From contig CAZWNO010000001.1 in assembly GCA_964635845.1 (NCBI GenBank), positions 62,001-126,000 on the forward strand: 64,000 bases of DNA, written 5' to 3'. The notes under the pieces are model-generated. The model had not been told where the DNA came from and did not search any database. It saw only the letters and a program-made list of their open reading frames with translations. Below, in pieces: positions 26,709 to 35,309 of this stretch. Position numbers and translations under genes: made by a program. This stretch comes from SZUA-365 sp964635845. GTDB taxonomy: Bacteria > Bacteroidota > Ignavibacteria > SZUA-365. Numbering within the stretch: the stretch's first letter is position 1; each line of letters opens with the position of its first letter.

Positions 26709-27151
26709 ATGGTAATCGTGAAAGCCACCCGCGCGGCGGTGGACGACTTCGTNNNNNNNNNNCGCGCAGCGGAAAGAAATTCGGGAACTCGGTACTGAAG
26801 GAACTCCGCCAGAAAGGGTACACCGTGTATCCGGTGCATCCCGAGGCGAAGGAGATCGACGGTGTATCCTGCGTGCCATCGCTGTCCGCTTTACCCGAAC
26901 CGGTGGGGGGACTCGTGATCTCCGTCAAGCCGGCGCAGTGCGAATCCCTCGTGCGCGAGGCGCATGCGGCCGGCATCACGCGCGTGTGGCTGCAGGAAGG
27001 CGCTGATTCGATGGAGGCGGTCGAATACTGCCGCGACAACGACATCGGCGTCGTCCATGGCAGGTGCCTTCTGATGTTCATCGAACCTGTGCAGGGCGTG
27101 CATTCATTCCATCGCTGGATCGCGAAAATCTTCGGAAAGATGCCGAAATAG
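26709..27151 (+). CDS. CoA-binding (YccU-type Rossmann) protein, interrupted by assembly gap
   Basis: A GGAGAAGACG ribosome site precedes the ATG at 26709. The first 14 residues (MVIVKATRAAVDDF) are followed by ten Ns (26753-26762) and then, in a different frame, RSGKKFGNSVLKELRQKGY and PVHPEAKEIDGVSC through GRCLLMF. This is the CoA-binding domain family. The expected nucleotide-binding stretch (roughly AVVGVSRSGKKFGN) falls in the gap. The Ns are therefore a placeholder and the gene is probably intact in the organism. The function of the family is not established; it binds CoA or a nucleotide. Confidence 0.82.
26753..26762. other. Assembly gap (10 Ns)
   Basis: Ten undetermined bases inside the CoA-binding protein gene. 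The flanks encode the two sides of one conserved domain in different frames. The true gap length is therefore unknown and not 10 bp. Confidence 0.98.
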
Positions 27152-27229
27152 CCGCCGCGCGGTCGAGGAGATCTGGAAAGCGGAAAAGCATTACATTTAA
27201 TCATCGTTGCATTCAATCGAGGAGAAATA

Positions 27230-28228
27230 ATGGAATATCGTTTTCTGGGAAGTTCGGGTCTGCGCATCTCCGCGCTGTCCTTCGGTTCGTGGGTGACATT
27301 CGGCGATCAGATCGACGAAGGCGTCGCCGCGGCATGCATGCAGGAGGCTCATGACGCGGGCGTGAATTTCTTCGACAATGCCGAGGCCTATGCGAACGGC
27401 GTGTCGGAGACCATGATGGGGAACATCATCGGGCAGAATGGCTGGAAGCGCAGCGACCTCGTACTGTCGACCAAGATCTTCTGGGGCGGCGACGGTCCGA
27501 ACGACACCGGCCTTTCGCGCAAGCATATCATCGAGGGAACGAATGCCGCGCTCCGGCGTCTGCGCACCGACTATGTCGATCTCGTGTTCTGCCATCGTCC
27601 GGACCTCTACACGCCGATCGAGGAAGTCGTGTGGTCGATGCACCTGTTGATCCAGCAGGGGAAGGCCCTGTACTGGGGGACGAGCGAGTGGAGCGCCGAG
27701 CGCATCCGGGAGGCGTACGATTTCGCGAGGCGCGAACATCTGATGCCGCCGCAGATGGAACAGCCGGAATACAACATGTTCAAGCGCGCGCGCGTCGAGC
27801 AGGAGTACGAGCGGCTGTACAGCGAGATCGGACTCGGCACGACGATCTGGAGTCCGCTCGCCTCCGGCCTCCTCACCGGCAAATACAGCGAAGGCATCCC
27901 CGACGGCAGCCGGCTTTCCCTGCCGGAATACGAATGGCTGCGCAGGCGATTGCAGAAAAAAGGCTGGGAAGAGAAAATTCAGAAGACCCTGAAACTGGGG
28001 ACCATCGCCGACGAACTCGGCTGTACGCTCGCCCAGCTCGCTCTCGCCTGGTGCCTGATGAATCCGGATGTCAGCACGGTCATTACCGGCGCGTCGCGTC
28101 CCGGACAGGTGGTCGAGAACATGAAGGCGCTGGATGTCGTGGATAAACTCGACGACGAGGTCATGCTGGCCATCGAGGAAATCCTCGACAACGAGCCCGA
28201 CGAGGAACTCGACTGGCGGCGGCTCTGA
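27230..28228 (+). CDS. Aldo/keto reductase (YghZ/Kv-beta-like)
   Basis: The 332-residue protein has a (beta/alpha)8 aldo-keto reductase fold. Visible are the start EYRFLGSSGLRISALSFGSW, the catalytic-tyrosine region FFDNAEAYANGVSE (Asp and Tyr), the lysine strand LVLSTKIFWGG, and LVFCHRPD with the catalytic His. The C-terminal NADPH site is TVITGASRPGQVVEN. It most resembles the potassium-channel beta-subunit/YghZ subgroup, which reduces aldehydes with NADPH. An AGGAGAA ribosome site precedes the ATG. The gene stands alone. Confidence 0.9.
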   Translation: MEYRFLGSSGLRISALSFGSWVTFGDQIDEGVAAACMQEAHDAGVNFFDNAEAYANGVSETMMGNIIGQNGWKRSDLVLSTKIFWGGDGPNDTGLSRKHIIEGTNAALRRLRTDYVDLVFCHRPDLYTPIEEVVWSMHLLIQQGKALYWGTSEWSAERIREAYDFARREHLMPPQMEQPEYNMFKRARVEQEYERLYSEIGLGTTIWSPLASGLLTGKYSEGIPDGSRLSLPEYEWLRRRLQKKGWEEKIQKTLKLGTIADELGCTLAQLALAWCLMNPDVSTVITGASRPGQVVENMKALDVVDKLDDEVMLAIEEILDNEPDEELDWRRL

Positions 28229-28282
28229 GGACCGTCCACGGAAGAACGAATCCATCAGCGTATCCGCGAATAAAGGGCATCC

Positions 28283-29497
28283 ATGTACGAATATCAGAAA
28301 GACCGCCGCTTCTTCGCGCAGGCGCCCGGAAAGATGGAAGCGCTGTGCGCGGAGGAGCTGCGGGAACTCGGCGCGGTCAACGTGGAAGCCGCATACCGCG
28401 GCGTGTACTTCGAGGCGGACCACGCCGCGCTGTACCGGATCAACTACGCGTCCCGCATGCTCTCGCGCGTGCTCGCGCCCCTGCTTTCGTTCCGCTGCCG
28501 CGACACGGACGTGCTCACATCGACGGCGAGAAAGGTCGCGTGGGAAACGTTCTTTTCCGTCGACCAGACCTTCGCGATCACCGCATCCGTCGCGAAGAGC
28601 AGCATCAACAATTCACTCTACGCGGCGCAGTGTTTGAAGGACGGCATCGCCGATCACTTCCGCGACGTATCGCGCGGAGTCCGTCCCTCGGTGGAAACGG
28701 TCAATCCCGACGTGCGCCTCAATCTGCATATCGAGGAAGACCGCGCCGTCATCAGTCTCGACACATCCGGTGAATCGCTGCACAAGCGCGGCTACCGCCT
28801 GCTCGCCGGCGAGGCGCCGATGCAGGAGACGCTCGCGGCCGCCATCATCCGGCTGACCGGCTGGGACGGCGAGACGCCGCTGTGGGACTGCATGTGCGGG
28901 TCGGGGACGCTGCTCTGCGAAGCGCTCATGCATTATTGCCGGATCCCCGCGCAGACGCTGCGGAAGAACTTCGGCTTTTTCTACCTGCCGGATTTCGATA
29001 AAAAGATATGGAGATCCGTGAAAGCGGAATGCGACGCGCGGATCCGTCCGCTCCCGAAAGGACTGATCTCCGGCAGCGACATCTCGCCCGCCGCCATTTC
29101 GGTCGCGAAGGAGAACCTCTCCCGCCTGCCGTTTTCCGACGCGGTGACGATTACGCGCCGGGCCTTCCAAAAGGTGACGAGCTTCGAGAACGGTACGCTC
29201 CTCGCCAATCCACCGTACGGCATACGCATGGGGGAATACGAGGAGGTGCAGCGTCTGTACACCGACCTCGGCGATTTCATCAAGCAGCGCTGCAAGGGGA
29301 GCACGGCGTTCATTTACACGGGCAATCCGGAGCTGCGAAAATCCATCGGCCTGAAGACCAGCCGCCGCATCCCTCTCGTCAACGGCAAACTCGAAGGTGT
29401 CCTGGTCCGCATCGACAGCTACGAGGGCAGCCGGAAACCCTACTACGCCCGCTTCACCGAGGAAGAAAAAACCACGAAAACGCAAAAACGCGAATGA
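28283..29497 (+). CDS. THUMP-domain RNA (guanine-N2) methyltransferase, RlmL-N-like
   Basis: The 404-residue protein begins with a ferredoxin-like/THUMP region (FFAQAPGKMEALCAEELRELGA... VNPDVRLNLHIEEDRAVISLD). The Rossmann methyltransferase domain follows: LWDCMCGSGTLLCEALM (SAM motif I) and the NPPY-type motif LLANPPYGIRMGE. The family makes m2G in 23S rRNA or tRNA. The natural protein seems to end near RKPYYARFTEEE. The last residues, KTTKTQKRE, and the stop are supplied by the left arm of the palindromic element at 29462. Confidence 0.9.
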   Translation: MYEYQKDRRFFAQAPGKMEALCAEELRELGAVNVEAAYRGVYFEADHAALYRINYASRMLSRVLAPLLSFRCRDTDVLTSTARKVAWETFFSVDQTFAITASVAKSSINNSLYAAQCLKDGIADHFRDVSRGVRPSVETVNPDVRLNLHIEEDRAVISLDTSGESLHKRGYRLLAGEAPMQETLAAAIIRLTGWDGETPLWDCMCGSGTLLCEALMHYCRIPAQTLRKNFGFFYLPDFDKKIWRSVKAECDARIRPLPKGLISGSDISPAAISVAKENLSRLPFSDAVTITRRAFQKVTSFENGTLLANPPYGIRMGEYEEVQRLYTDLGDFIKQRCKGSTAFIYTGNPELRKSIGLKTSRRIPLVNGKLEGVLVRIDSYEGSRKPYYARFTEEEKTTKTQKRE

Positions 29498-29612
29498 AGA
29501 ATCGCGAAAGATTTTTCAGGAAGAAAAACGCCCGGCAGAAATACCGGGCGTTTCTTATTGATAAAAATCTTCGCGCTCTTTTTTCGCGTTTTTACGTTTT
29601 CGTGGTTTCTTC
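29462..29612. repeat. Palindromic element, copy 1 (about 150 bp, MITE/REP-like)
   Basis: The left arm (from GAAGAAAAAACCACGAAAAC) and right arm (ending TTTTCGTGGTTTCTTC) form a long imperfect inverted repeat of ~50 bp. The centre holds a perfect 10-bp stem, AAACGCCCGG/CCGGGCGTTT. The first ~55 bp are identical to copy 2 at 30239. It contains the stop of the plus-strand methyltransferase (29495-29497) and ends at the base before the stop of the convergent TSP3 gene (29613). It therefore probably terminates transcription from both sides. Confidence 0.88.
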
Positions 29613-30071
29613 TTATTTGCCGCGGCGGGCGCCGGAGCGGGCGGGGGAACCGGCGGGAGCGGGAGTCCCCGTGCCTGTGCAGACGCCCGTGCCCGTGCCA
29701 CCCTTGCCGCTGCCGCGCAGCGCGCGTCCTGCGGGTGAACCCGTGCCGGTGCCGGGCTGGAAGTCGGGATCCTGTCCGTTGGGAATGCCGTCGCCGTCAG
29801 CATCGGGCGCATTGTCGTTGATTCCGTCGCCGTTGGCGTCGACGAAGCCACGGCCGTTGGTGTTCAGGCGCGTGCCGGTCCAGTCCGGATCCTTGCCGTT
29901 GGGAATGCCGTCGCCGTCATCGTCCATCGCGTTGTCGTTGATGCCGTCGGCATTTGCGTCGACGAATCCCTTGTTCGCGGGCTTGCCCTGGGCGAGGCTC
30001 GATTCGGTATTGATGACGGTGAGGCTCAGCGCGAACGCCGCGAGAGCGAGGAGAGAAAGAATGCGTTTCAT
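29613..30071 (-). CDS. Small secreted thrombospondin type-3 repeat protein
   Basis: The 152-residue protein starts at the ATG at 30071, behind a GGAGATCCAA ribosome site, with a signal peptide MKRILSLLALAAFALSL. The mature part has Asp/Asn-rich calcium-binding TSP3-type loops (DANADGINDNAMDDDGDGIPNGKDPDW, shown here only as a pattern of two near-identical halves). A Gly/Thr/Pro/Ala-rich tail ends in basic residues. No T9SS domain or lipobox is seen. It lies between two copies of the palindromic element. The function is unknown; periplasmic or surface calcium binding is likely. Confidence 0.75.
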   Translation of the reverse strand: MKRILSLLALAAFALSLTVINTESSLAQGKPANKGFVDANADGINDNAMDDDGDGIPNGKDPDWTGTRLNTNGRGFVDANGDGINDNAPDADGDGIPNGQDPDFQPGTGTGSPAGRALRGSGKGGTGTGVCTGTGTPAPAGSPARSGARRGK

Positions 30072-30238
30072 TTGGATCTCCGAAAATTGGTGAGAGGAGG
30101 CTGTTGCCGTTTCTGTCCCGGGAAATACCACAACCGTGCCAAACCCGAAATCCTTGATACCGGCACATATTCGCCGCATCGTGCGAACCGATCGCCCGCA
30201 ACCGGCAACGCCTGCCGTCCCTCCCGGCAAAATCTGTC

Positions 30239-30387
30239 GAAGAAAAAACCACGAAAACGCAAAAACGCGAATGAAGAATCGCGAAAGATTTTTTGGAAGG
30301 AAAAGGCCGGGAGGAAATACCGGGTATTTCCTATCGACAAAATTTTCGCGCTCTTTTTCGCGTTTTTGTGTTTTCGTGGTTTTTTCT
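30239..30387. repeat. Palindromic element, copy 2 (about 150 bp, MITE/REP-like)
   Basis: Same architecture as copy 1: an identical left arm for ~55 bp, a similar right arm ending TTTTCGTGGTTTTTTCT, and a diverged centre in which GGAAATACC/GGTATTTCC (30313-30331) forms a new perfect stem. It ends 23 bp before the priA start codon and so lies in its leader. The remaining intergenic DNA (30072-30238) shows nothing I can name. Confidence 0.88.
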
Positions 30388-30410
30388 GCGCGATGGAGAT
30401 AACTTAGAAG

Positions 30411-32900
30411 ATGGCTGAGCGCATGTATGCCGATATCGCCGTGCCGGGAGTGCCGAAGGACACGCTGACCTATGCCGTCCCGGAAGGTCTGCAGGAGCGG
30501 ATGCAGCCGGGGGTCCGTGTGATGGTGCCGCTCGGCCGACGCCTGCTGATGGGTTTCGTCATTCACGTGCACCACGTGATGCCGGACTTCGCGCTCAAGG
30601 CCGTGCAGCAGGTGCTGGATCCGGCACCCGTCATCACGGAGCGCGTGATGCAGCTCTGCGACTGGGTGCACCGCTATTACGTCTGCGGATTGGGGGAAGC
30701 GCTGAAAGCCGCGCTGCCGCAGGGAATGGATGTGGACGCGGCGCGCTATGTCTCCCTCAGTACGGGGGATGAGGAGCTGATCGGCCGGATCGTGGGACGC
30801 TCCAAAACCAAGGCTGCCATCGTCGATGCGCTGCGCACGGGTGAGATCATGACGGAAGAAGATCTGCTGGCGGCCGCGGGCTCGCGCAGCATCGCCGCGC
30901 AGTTGAAGGAACTGCTGATGGAAGGCGTCGTGCAGGTGGAATCCGCGATCGAACGCCCGGCGGTGCGGGCCAAGACCGTGCTCGCCGTGCGCCTCCTGCC
31001 ACCCTGGACCCGGCGCGAGAAAATCGCCGAACTCATGGAGATCGTCGAATCGCGCGCGCCGCGGCAGGCGAACATTGTCGCGACGCTGTGGAAGCACTAC
31101 GGACAGGGCCGCCGCACCGTGCAGATGACCGATCTCGTGCGCGAGGCGCGCGCCACCAGCGCGCAGGTGCGCGCACTGGAAGAAAAGGATATCGTCGAGG
31201 TGCTCGACGAAGAGGTCACGCGCGAATGGGAGATCCGCTACGCGGAAAAAGAAAAAAAGTTCGTTTTAACCGATGAGCAGCGGACGGTCCTCGCCGCGAT
31301 CCGCACGGAGACCGAGGCCTCGCGGCAGCGGACGATGCTGCTGTACGGCGTCACCGGGAGCGGCAAGACGCAGGTGTATATCGAGGCCATCAGGCAGGTG
31401 CTCGCGGGCGGGAAGAACGCTCTCGTGCTCGTCCCCGAAATCTCGTTGACCCCGCAGTTCGTCTACCGTTTCAGACAGGCCTTCGGGAAGGACGTCACCG
31501 TGATGCACAGCCGCATGTCGATGGGAGAACGCTACGACGCGTGGCGCCTGACGCTGGCCGGGGAATACCGCGTCGTGGTTGGCGTGCGCGCGGCGGTGTT
31601 CGCGCCGCTCGGAAATCTCGGGCTTATCGTGGTGGATGAAGAGCAGGAGGCGAGCTACAAGCAGTCCGACAGCGTGCCGCGCTACAACGGACGCGACGCC
31701 GCCATCATGCGCGGCTGGTTCGAAAGCGCCCCGGTACTCCTCGGCTCCGCCACTCCCTCGGCGGAGAGCTGGCATAACGCGCAGAGCGGGAAGTACACGG
31801 TGCTCAGGCTGACGGCGCGCGTCGACGGCGCGCTGCTGCCGAGGTTCGAACCGATCGACATGCGCGAGGCGCGCAGGCAGCAGCAGCAGCGCGGCTCCTT
31901 CTCGACGACGCTCGTCGAGGCGATCCGCGAACGCTGCGAACGGAAGGAAGCATGCATCCTCCTGCACAACCGGCGCGGCTTCGCTCCCCATGTGGAATGC
32001 CGCGACTGCGGGAACGTCGAGCAATGCGAGAACTGCAGCATATCGCTCACCTTCCACAAGGACGCCTCGCTGCTGCGCTGCCATTACTGCGGCGCCACGC
32101 GCAAGCTCCCGCTGATCTGTCCGCAATGCGGCGGGACGGACCTCGACCAGGTCGGCGTGGGGACGCAGCGGGTGGAGGAAGACCTCCGGGAGGCGTTGCC
32201 CGAGGCGCGGATCATCCGCATGGACGCCGACAGCACGCGCCGCAAGGGTTCGCATGACCTGCTGCTGACCGCCTTCAGCCAGGGCGAAGCGGACGTGCTG
32301 CTGGGCACGCAGATGGTGGCCAAAGGCCTGGATTTCGACCGCGTCACACTGGTCGGCATCATCGCGGCGGAACAGTCGCTGCTGCTTCCCGACTTCCGTG
32401 CAGCCGAGCGCACGATGCAGCTGCTGACGCAGGTGGCGGGCCGTGCCGGCCGGGGATCGCGTCCCGGTACCGTCGTCTTGCAGGCCGCGCAGCCAGAGCA
32501 CCCCGTTCTGCAGTACGCATACCGGCACGACTATGCGGGATTCATGGAAAACGAACTGCCCAACAGAAAGAAACTGTATTATCCTCCGTTTTCGCGGCTC
32601 GTGCTGATCAATTTCAGCGGCGAGGACGAGAAGGCCGTGGAGCAGGCCGCGAATTTATACCACCGCTCACTCGGCGGGGAGGAGCATTTTTTCGCGATGC
32701 ATCCGCCGCAGCCCGCGCTGCTGAGCCGCATCAACCGCCGCTACCGGTGGCAGCTCCTGCTGCGAGTGGAGAAAAGCCGCGACAGCGACGGCAGCAAACT
32801 CGGAGCCGCGCTCGCGAGAGCGGAGGAGTACGCGCTTCGACATGCGCGAAGCAAGGCGGTATACATCGGCATCGACGTCGATCCACAACACATGATGTGA
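30411..32900 (+). CDS. priA: Primosomal protein N' (replication restart helicase PriA)
   Basis: The 829-residue protein opens with the PriA 3'-DNA-binding domain (YADIAVPGVPKDTLTYAVP... VMVPLGRRLLMGFV). Walker A is LLYGVTGSGKTQVYIEAI near residue 305. Motif II reads VVDEEQEASYK, where DEEH is usual. The eight zinc-binding cysteines lie in CRDCGNVEQCENC and CHYCGA...CPQCGG. The helicase C motifs QMVAKGLDFDRV and TQVAGRAGRGSRPG are present. It reloads the replicative helicase at stalled forks. The ATG at 30411 is only 23 bp from a palindromic element. Confidence 0.95.
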   Translation: MAERMYADIAVPGVPKDTLTYAVPEGLQERMQPGVRVMVPLGRRLLMGFVIHVHHVMPDFALKAVQQVLDPAPVITERVMQLCDWVHRYYVCGLGEALKAALPQGMDVDAARYVSLSTGDEELIGRIVGRSKTKAAIVDALRTGEIMTEEDLLAAAGSRSIAAQLKELLMEGVVQVESAIERPAVRAKTVLAVRLLPPWTRREKIAELMEIVESRAPRQANIVATLWKHYGQGRRTVQMTDLVREARATSAQVRALEEKDIVEVLDEEVTREWEIRYAEKEKKFVLTDEQRTVLAAIRTETEASRQRTMLLYGVTGSGKTQVYIEAIRQVLAGGKNALVLVPEISLTPQFVYRFRQAFGKDVTVMHSRMSMGERYDAWRLTLAGEYRVVVGVRAAVFAPLGNLGLIVVDEEQEASYKQSDSVPRYNGRDAAIMRGWFESAPVLLGSATPSAESWHNAQSGKYTVLRLTARVDGALLPRFEPIDMREARRQQQQRGSFSTTLVEAIRERCERKEACILLHNRRGFAPHVECRDCGNVEQCENCSISLTFHKDASLLRCHYCGATRKLPLICPQCGGTDLDQVGVGTQRVEEDLREALPEARIIRMDADSTRRKGSHDLLLTAFSQGEADVLLGTQMVAKGLDFDRVTLVGIIAAEQSLLLPDFRAAERTMQLLTQVAGRAGRGSRPGTVVLQAAQPEHPVLQYAYRHDYAGFMENELPNRKKLYYPPFSRLVLINFSGEDEKAVEQAANLYHRSLGGEEHFFAMHPPQPALLSRINRRYRWQLLLRVEKSRDSDGSKLGAALARAEEYALRHARSKAVYIGIDVDPQHMM

Positions 32901-32912
32901 TAAAACACCACC

Positions 32913-33392
32913 ATGACTGAAATCACCACCCCGATCGCCCAGCAGACCATCCAGGCCATTCTCACCCCCGCTCTGATGATTTCCGCCTGCGGCCTGCTTC
33001 TCCTCGGCCTCAACAACCGTTACGCCATCGTCATCGGCCGCATTCGCATGCTCAATGACGAGAAGCGCCGCAAGCTCGCCGATCCGGAAGGCATCGACCG
33101 GGAGTACGTCGATGCGCTGCGCTTCGAGAGTGTATTGCAGCAGATTCCTTCGCTCATGCAGCGGGCGAACTACCTGCGGCGTTCGCTGCTGTTCCTCTGG
33201 ATCGGCGTAATCGGATACCTGCTCTCCTCGATCATGCTCGGTGTCGGAATATTCTTCGGGCTCAGCGCGGCTGTCTGCGCCGTCTGGATCTTCATGGTCG
33301 GACTCGTGAGCGCGGCGATCGGCGTAGTGTTCGCCCTGCTCGATATCGCGCTTGCGTACCGGGTCCTGAAGCTTGAAATCGAGATCTACTGA
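32913..33392 (+). CDS. DUF2721 membrane protein
   Basis: The 159-residue protein has one N-terminal membrane helix (LTPALMISACGLLLLGLNNRY), a cytosolic helical linker with IGRIRMLNDEKR, and two C-terminal helices (FLWIGVIGYLLSSIML and FMVGLVSAAIGVVFALLD). This matches DUF2721, whose function is unknown. It begins 12 bp after priA and is probably co-transcribed with it. Confidence 0.82.
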   Translation: MTEITTPIAQQTIQAILTPALMISACGLLLLGLNNRYAIVIGRIRMLNDEKRRKLADPEGIDREYVDALRFESVLQQIPSLMQRANYLRRSLLFLWIGVIGYLLSSIMLGVGIFFGLSAAVCAVWIFMVGLVSAAIGVVFALLDIALAYRVLKLEIEIY

Positions 33393-33440
33393 GTCGCGAG
33401 CCCGACAGTACCGGAGGCCCGGTCTCCCGAGGGAAAAGAA

Positions 33441-33478
33441 TATCCCCGCCATGCACCTCTGCGAAATGACGGGGATAG
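33441..33478. terminator. Possible hairpin between convergent genes
   Basis: TATCCCCG near 33449 and CGGGGATA near 33471 can pair as an 8-bp stem with a loop of about 15-20 nt. It lies between the DUF2721 gene and the convergent beta-helix gene. There is no clear T run, so the terminator call is tentative. Confidence 0.4.
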
Positions 33479-33500
33479 GTGAGTGTGAGAGAGGAGAGAT

Positions 33501-35309
33501 TCAGCGGACGGTAATGGTCGTCGTCTGACGGATCCCGTCGGCATCGAGGCGGCAGATGTAGGTTCCGGCTTCCACCGGCATACCGCGCCAGTTCAAGCGA
33601 TCCCACTGTACGGCATGCTCGCCCTGGGGCAGCCAGCGATCGATCAGCGTCTGTACCAGTTCGCATTTATCCGTGTAGATCTCGAGAATGCTCCAGCAGG
33701 GCTTGACGACATCCAGTGTGATATCGGTAAGGTCCTTGGTGGGATTGGGCTGCGGATTCCTCAGAATGGCGCTGGCACGGGCGCTGCTCTTTCCGATATG
33801 GAGGTCGGTCACCACCGGCTGGTCGAAGAAATCCATAGCATGCACGGGTTGAGATGCCGCGAATTCGGAGGTGTTACCCACATCATCGATCAGGAGGGCG
33901 GCGACGCTGTCTCCCGCCTCGAGCATCCCGTTGGTGGAGAACAGCCAGACGCCCTCCGCATCGGGTGAAGCCGTGCCGATGAATATCGGTCCCGGGCAGG
34001 TGTGTGAGGGACCGGAGCCCTGGTTGTAGAGTTCGATCGTCAGCAGGTCCGCCTTGCCGCGAATGTCGACGCTGCCGCGAACGGTTGCGACACCGCGCCC
34101 GAATTCCGCTTCGACGATCGAAGGAGGTGATAATCTGCCATTCGGTTTGGCGTTGTCGATCCCGCTGGACATCGCATCATCACCGAGATCGATGCCGATT
34201 CCCGCATTCGCATAGATGGTATTCTGGGAAATGCGATTACCGTTGGCGTTCTCGACCGTGCCCGGATATTCGCAGACGGACACGCCATTTCGTCCGTTGG
34301 CCGCGACGGTGTTCCCGGTGATCGTGTTGTTGGATGCGAAGCCGCCAGGATATTCGTATTCCTTTCCTCCGATGTTCACGCCGTTGTGCGTGTTGCCCAT
34401 GCGGATATTCCCGGTGTTGATCCCGATAAGGTTTTTCTTGATGATATTGTGGTGAGCCTGGGCGTTGCGCTTCTGATCGCCGACCATATGGATCCCGTCA
34501 CTGCCGTTGCCGACGACGAGATTCCCCGAAATCGTATTGCCGTAGCACCCGCCGTAAAGCAGGATGCCGTCGCGGGTGTTTCCGACCGGCGCATCTCCTG
34601 TCGCGGTCGATCCAACCAGGTTGCCGTTGATCGAGTTCGCATACACGCGCCCGCCCATGCAATCGGCGAGAAGGATGCCGTCCCCGGTGTTGCCCGAGAC
34701 GATATTGCCGAACAGGAGATTCTCGTACGCGATCCCCGGCGAATGCTGCAGGCTGACGATGGCGATCCCGGCCCAGTGACTGGTACGCTTTCCCGTACCA
34801 TTCGGCATCGGGGTTGTCCCGTCCGCCGCCAATCCGATAATGCAATGGCGGACGAGATTCTTCACCGTGCCCTGCCTCGTTCCCTGAATGCGGATGCCGT
34901 CTTCGGAGAAGCCGCTGATGATCAATCCCTGGATCCGGTTCGAGGACGAGAGGATCCAGATTCCCGGGGCATCCCCCGCCTGACGTCCGTCAAGCATGAT
35001 CCGGAGCTGCAGTGCCATTGCCGGCTTGCTGGTGATCCTTGCGTCGTTCTGCGACAGCCCGTCGATGATCACCCCTGCCGGATCGGTCAGCGGCGGAAGC
35101 GGGGAGGTCGGCGCGATGACATGCAGCCCTTCCCCGGGGAGGTCGAATGTGATGACATCCGGACCGGCGGAGGCGTTTGCCTGAAGGATCGCCCAGCGCA
35201 GGGAATGCACCCCTGCATCCGCGGTGCTGCGGACGACAAAGCTGCCGGCGCACAGAGGCTGCGCCGCGATCAGCAGGATGAATGCGAGAGAATATGTAAG
35301 ACGAGACAT
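33501..35309 (-). CDS. Secreted right-handed beta-helix protein with T9SS-like C-terminus
   Basis: The protein has 602 residues from the ATG at 35309 (MSRLTYSLAFILLIAAQ signal peptide). A GTG 42 bp upstream is possible but adds a non-signal leader. Residues ~20-380 are parallel beta-helix (PbH1) repeats rich in the pattern GNTISGN, NGVNIGG, NRISQNTIYAN, IGIDLG. They are related to pectate-lyase-like and CSLREA-type polymorphic surface proteins: FVVRSTADAGVHSLRWAILQAN is the CSLREA-like entry motif. The end (ILRNPQPNPTKDLTDITL... GTYICRLDADG) is a T9SS-type sorting domain. Probably exported and surface exposed; no catalytic residues identified. Confidence 0.85.
   Translation of the reverse strand: MSRLTYSLAFILLIAAQPLCAGSFVVRSTADAGVHSLRWAILQANASAGPDVITFDLPGEGLHVIAPTSPLPPLTDPAGVIIDGLSQNDARITSKPAMALQLRIMLDGRQAGDAPGIWILSSSNRIQGLIISGFSEDGIRIQGTRQGTVKNLVRHCIIGLAADGTTPMPNGTGKRTSHWAGIAIVSLQHSPGIAYENLLFGNIVSGNTGDGILLADCMGGRVYANSINGNLVGSTATGDAPVGNTRDGILLYGGCYGNTISGNLVVGNGSDGIHMVGDQKRNAQAHHNIIKKNLIGINTGNIRMGNTHNGVNIGGKEYEYPGGFASNNTITGNTVAANGRNGVSVCEYPGTVENANGNRISQNTIYANAGIGIDLGDDAMSSGIDNAKPNGRLSPPSIVEAEFGRGVATVRGSVDIRGKADLLTIELYNQGSGPSHTCPGPIFIGTASPDAEGVWLFSTNGMLEAGDSVAALLIDDVGNTSEFAASQPVHAMDFFDQPVVTDLHIGKSSARASAILRNPQPNPTKDLTDITLDVVKPCWSILEIYTDKCELVQTLIDRWLPQGEHAVQWDRLNWRGMPVEAGTYICRLDADGIRQTTTITVR

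Noticed and set aside
24971..27151. Frameshifted pseudogene at the CoA-binding protein
   Set aside because: The frame change occurs exactly at the N run, so it is an assembly placeholder rather than a mutation.
29613..31097. 494-codon minus-strand frame across the TSP3 gene and priA start
   Set aside because: Only the last 152 codons have a signal peptide, ribosome site and coding character. The rest is antisense of priA and the palindromic element.
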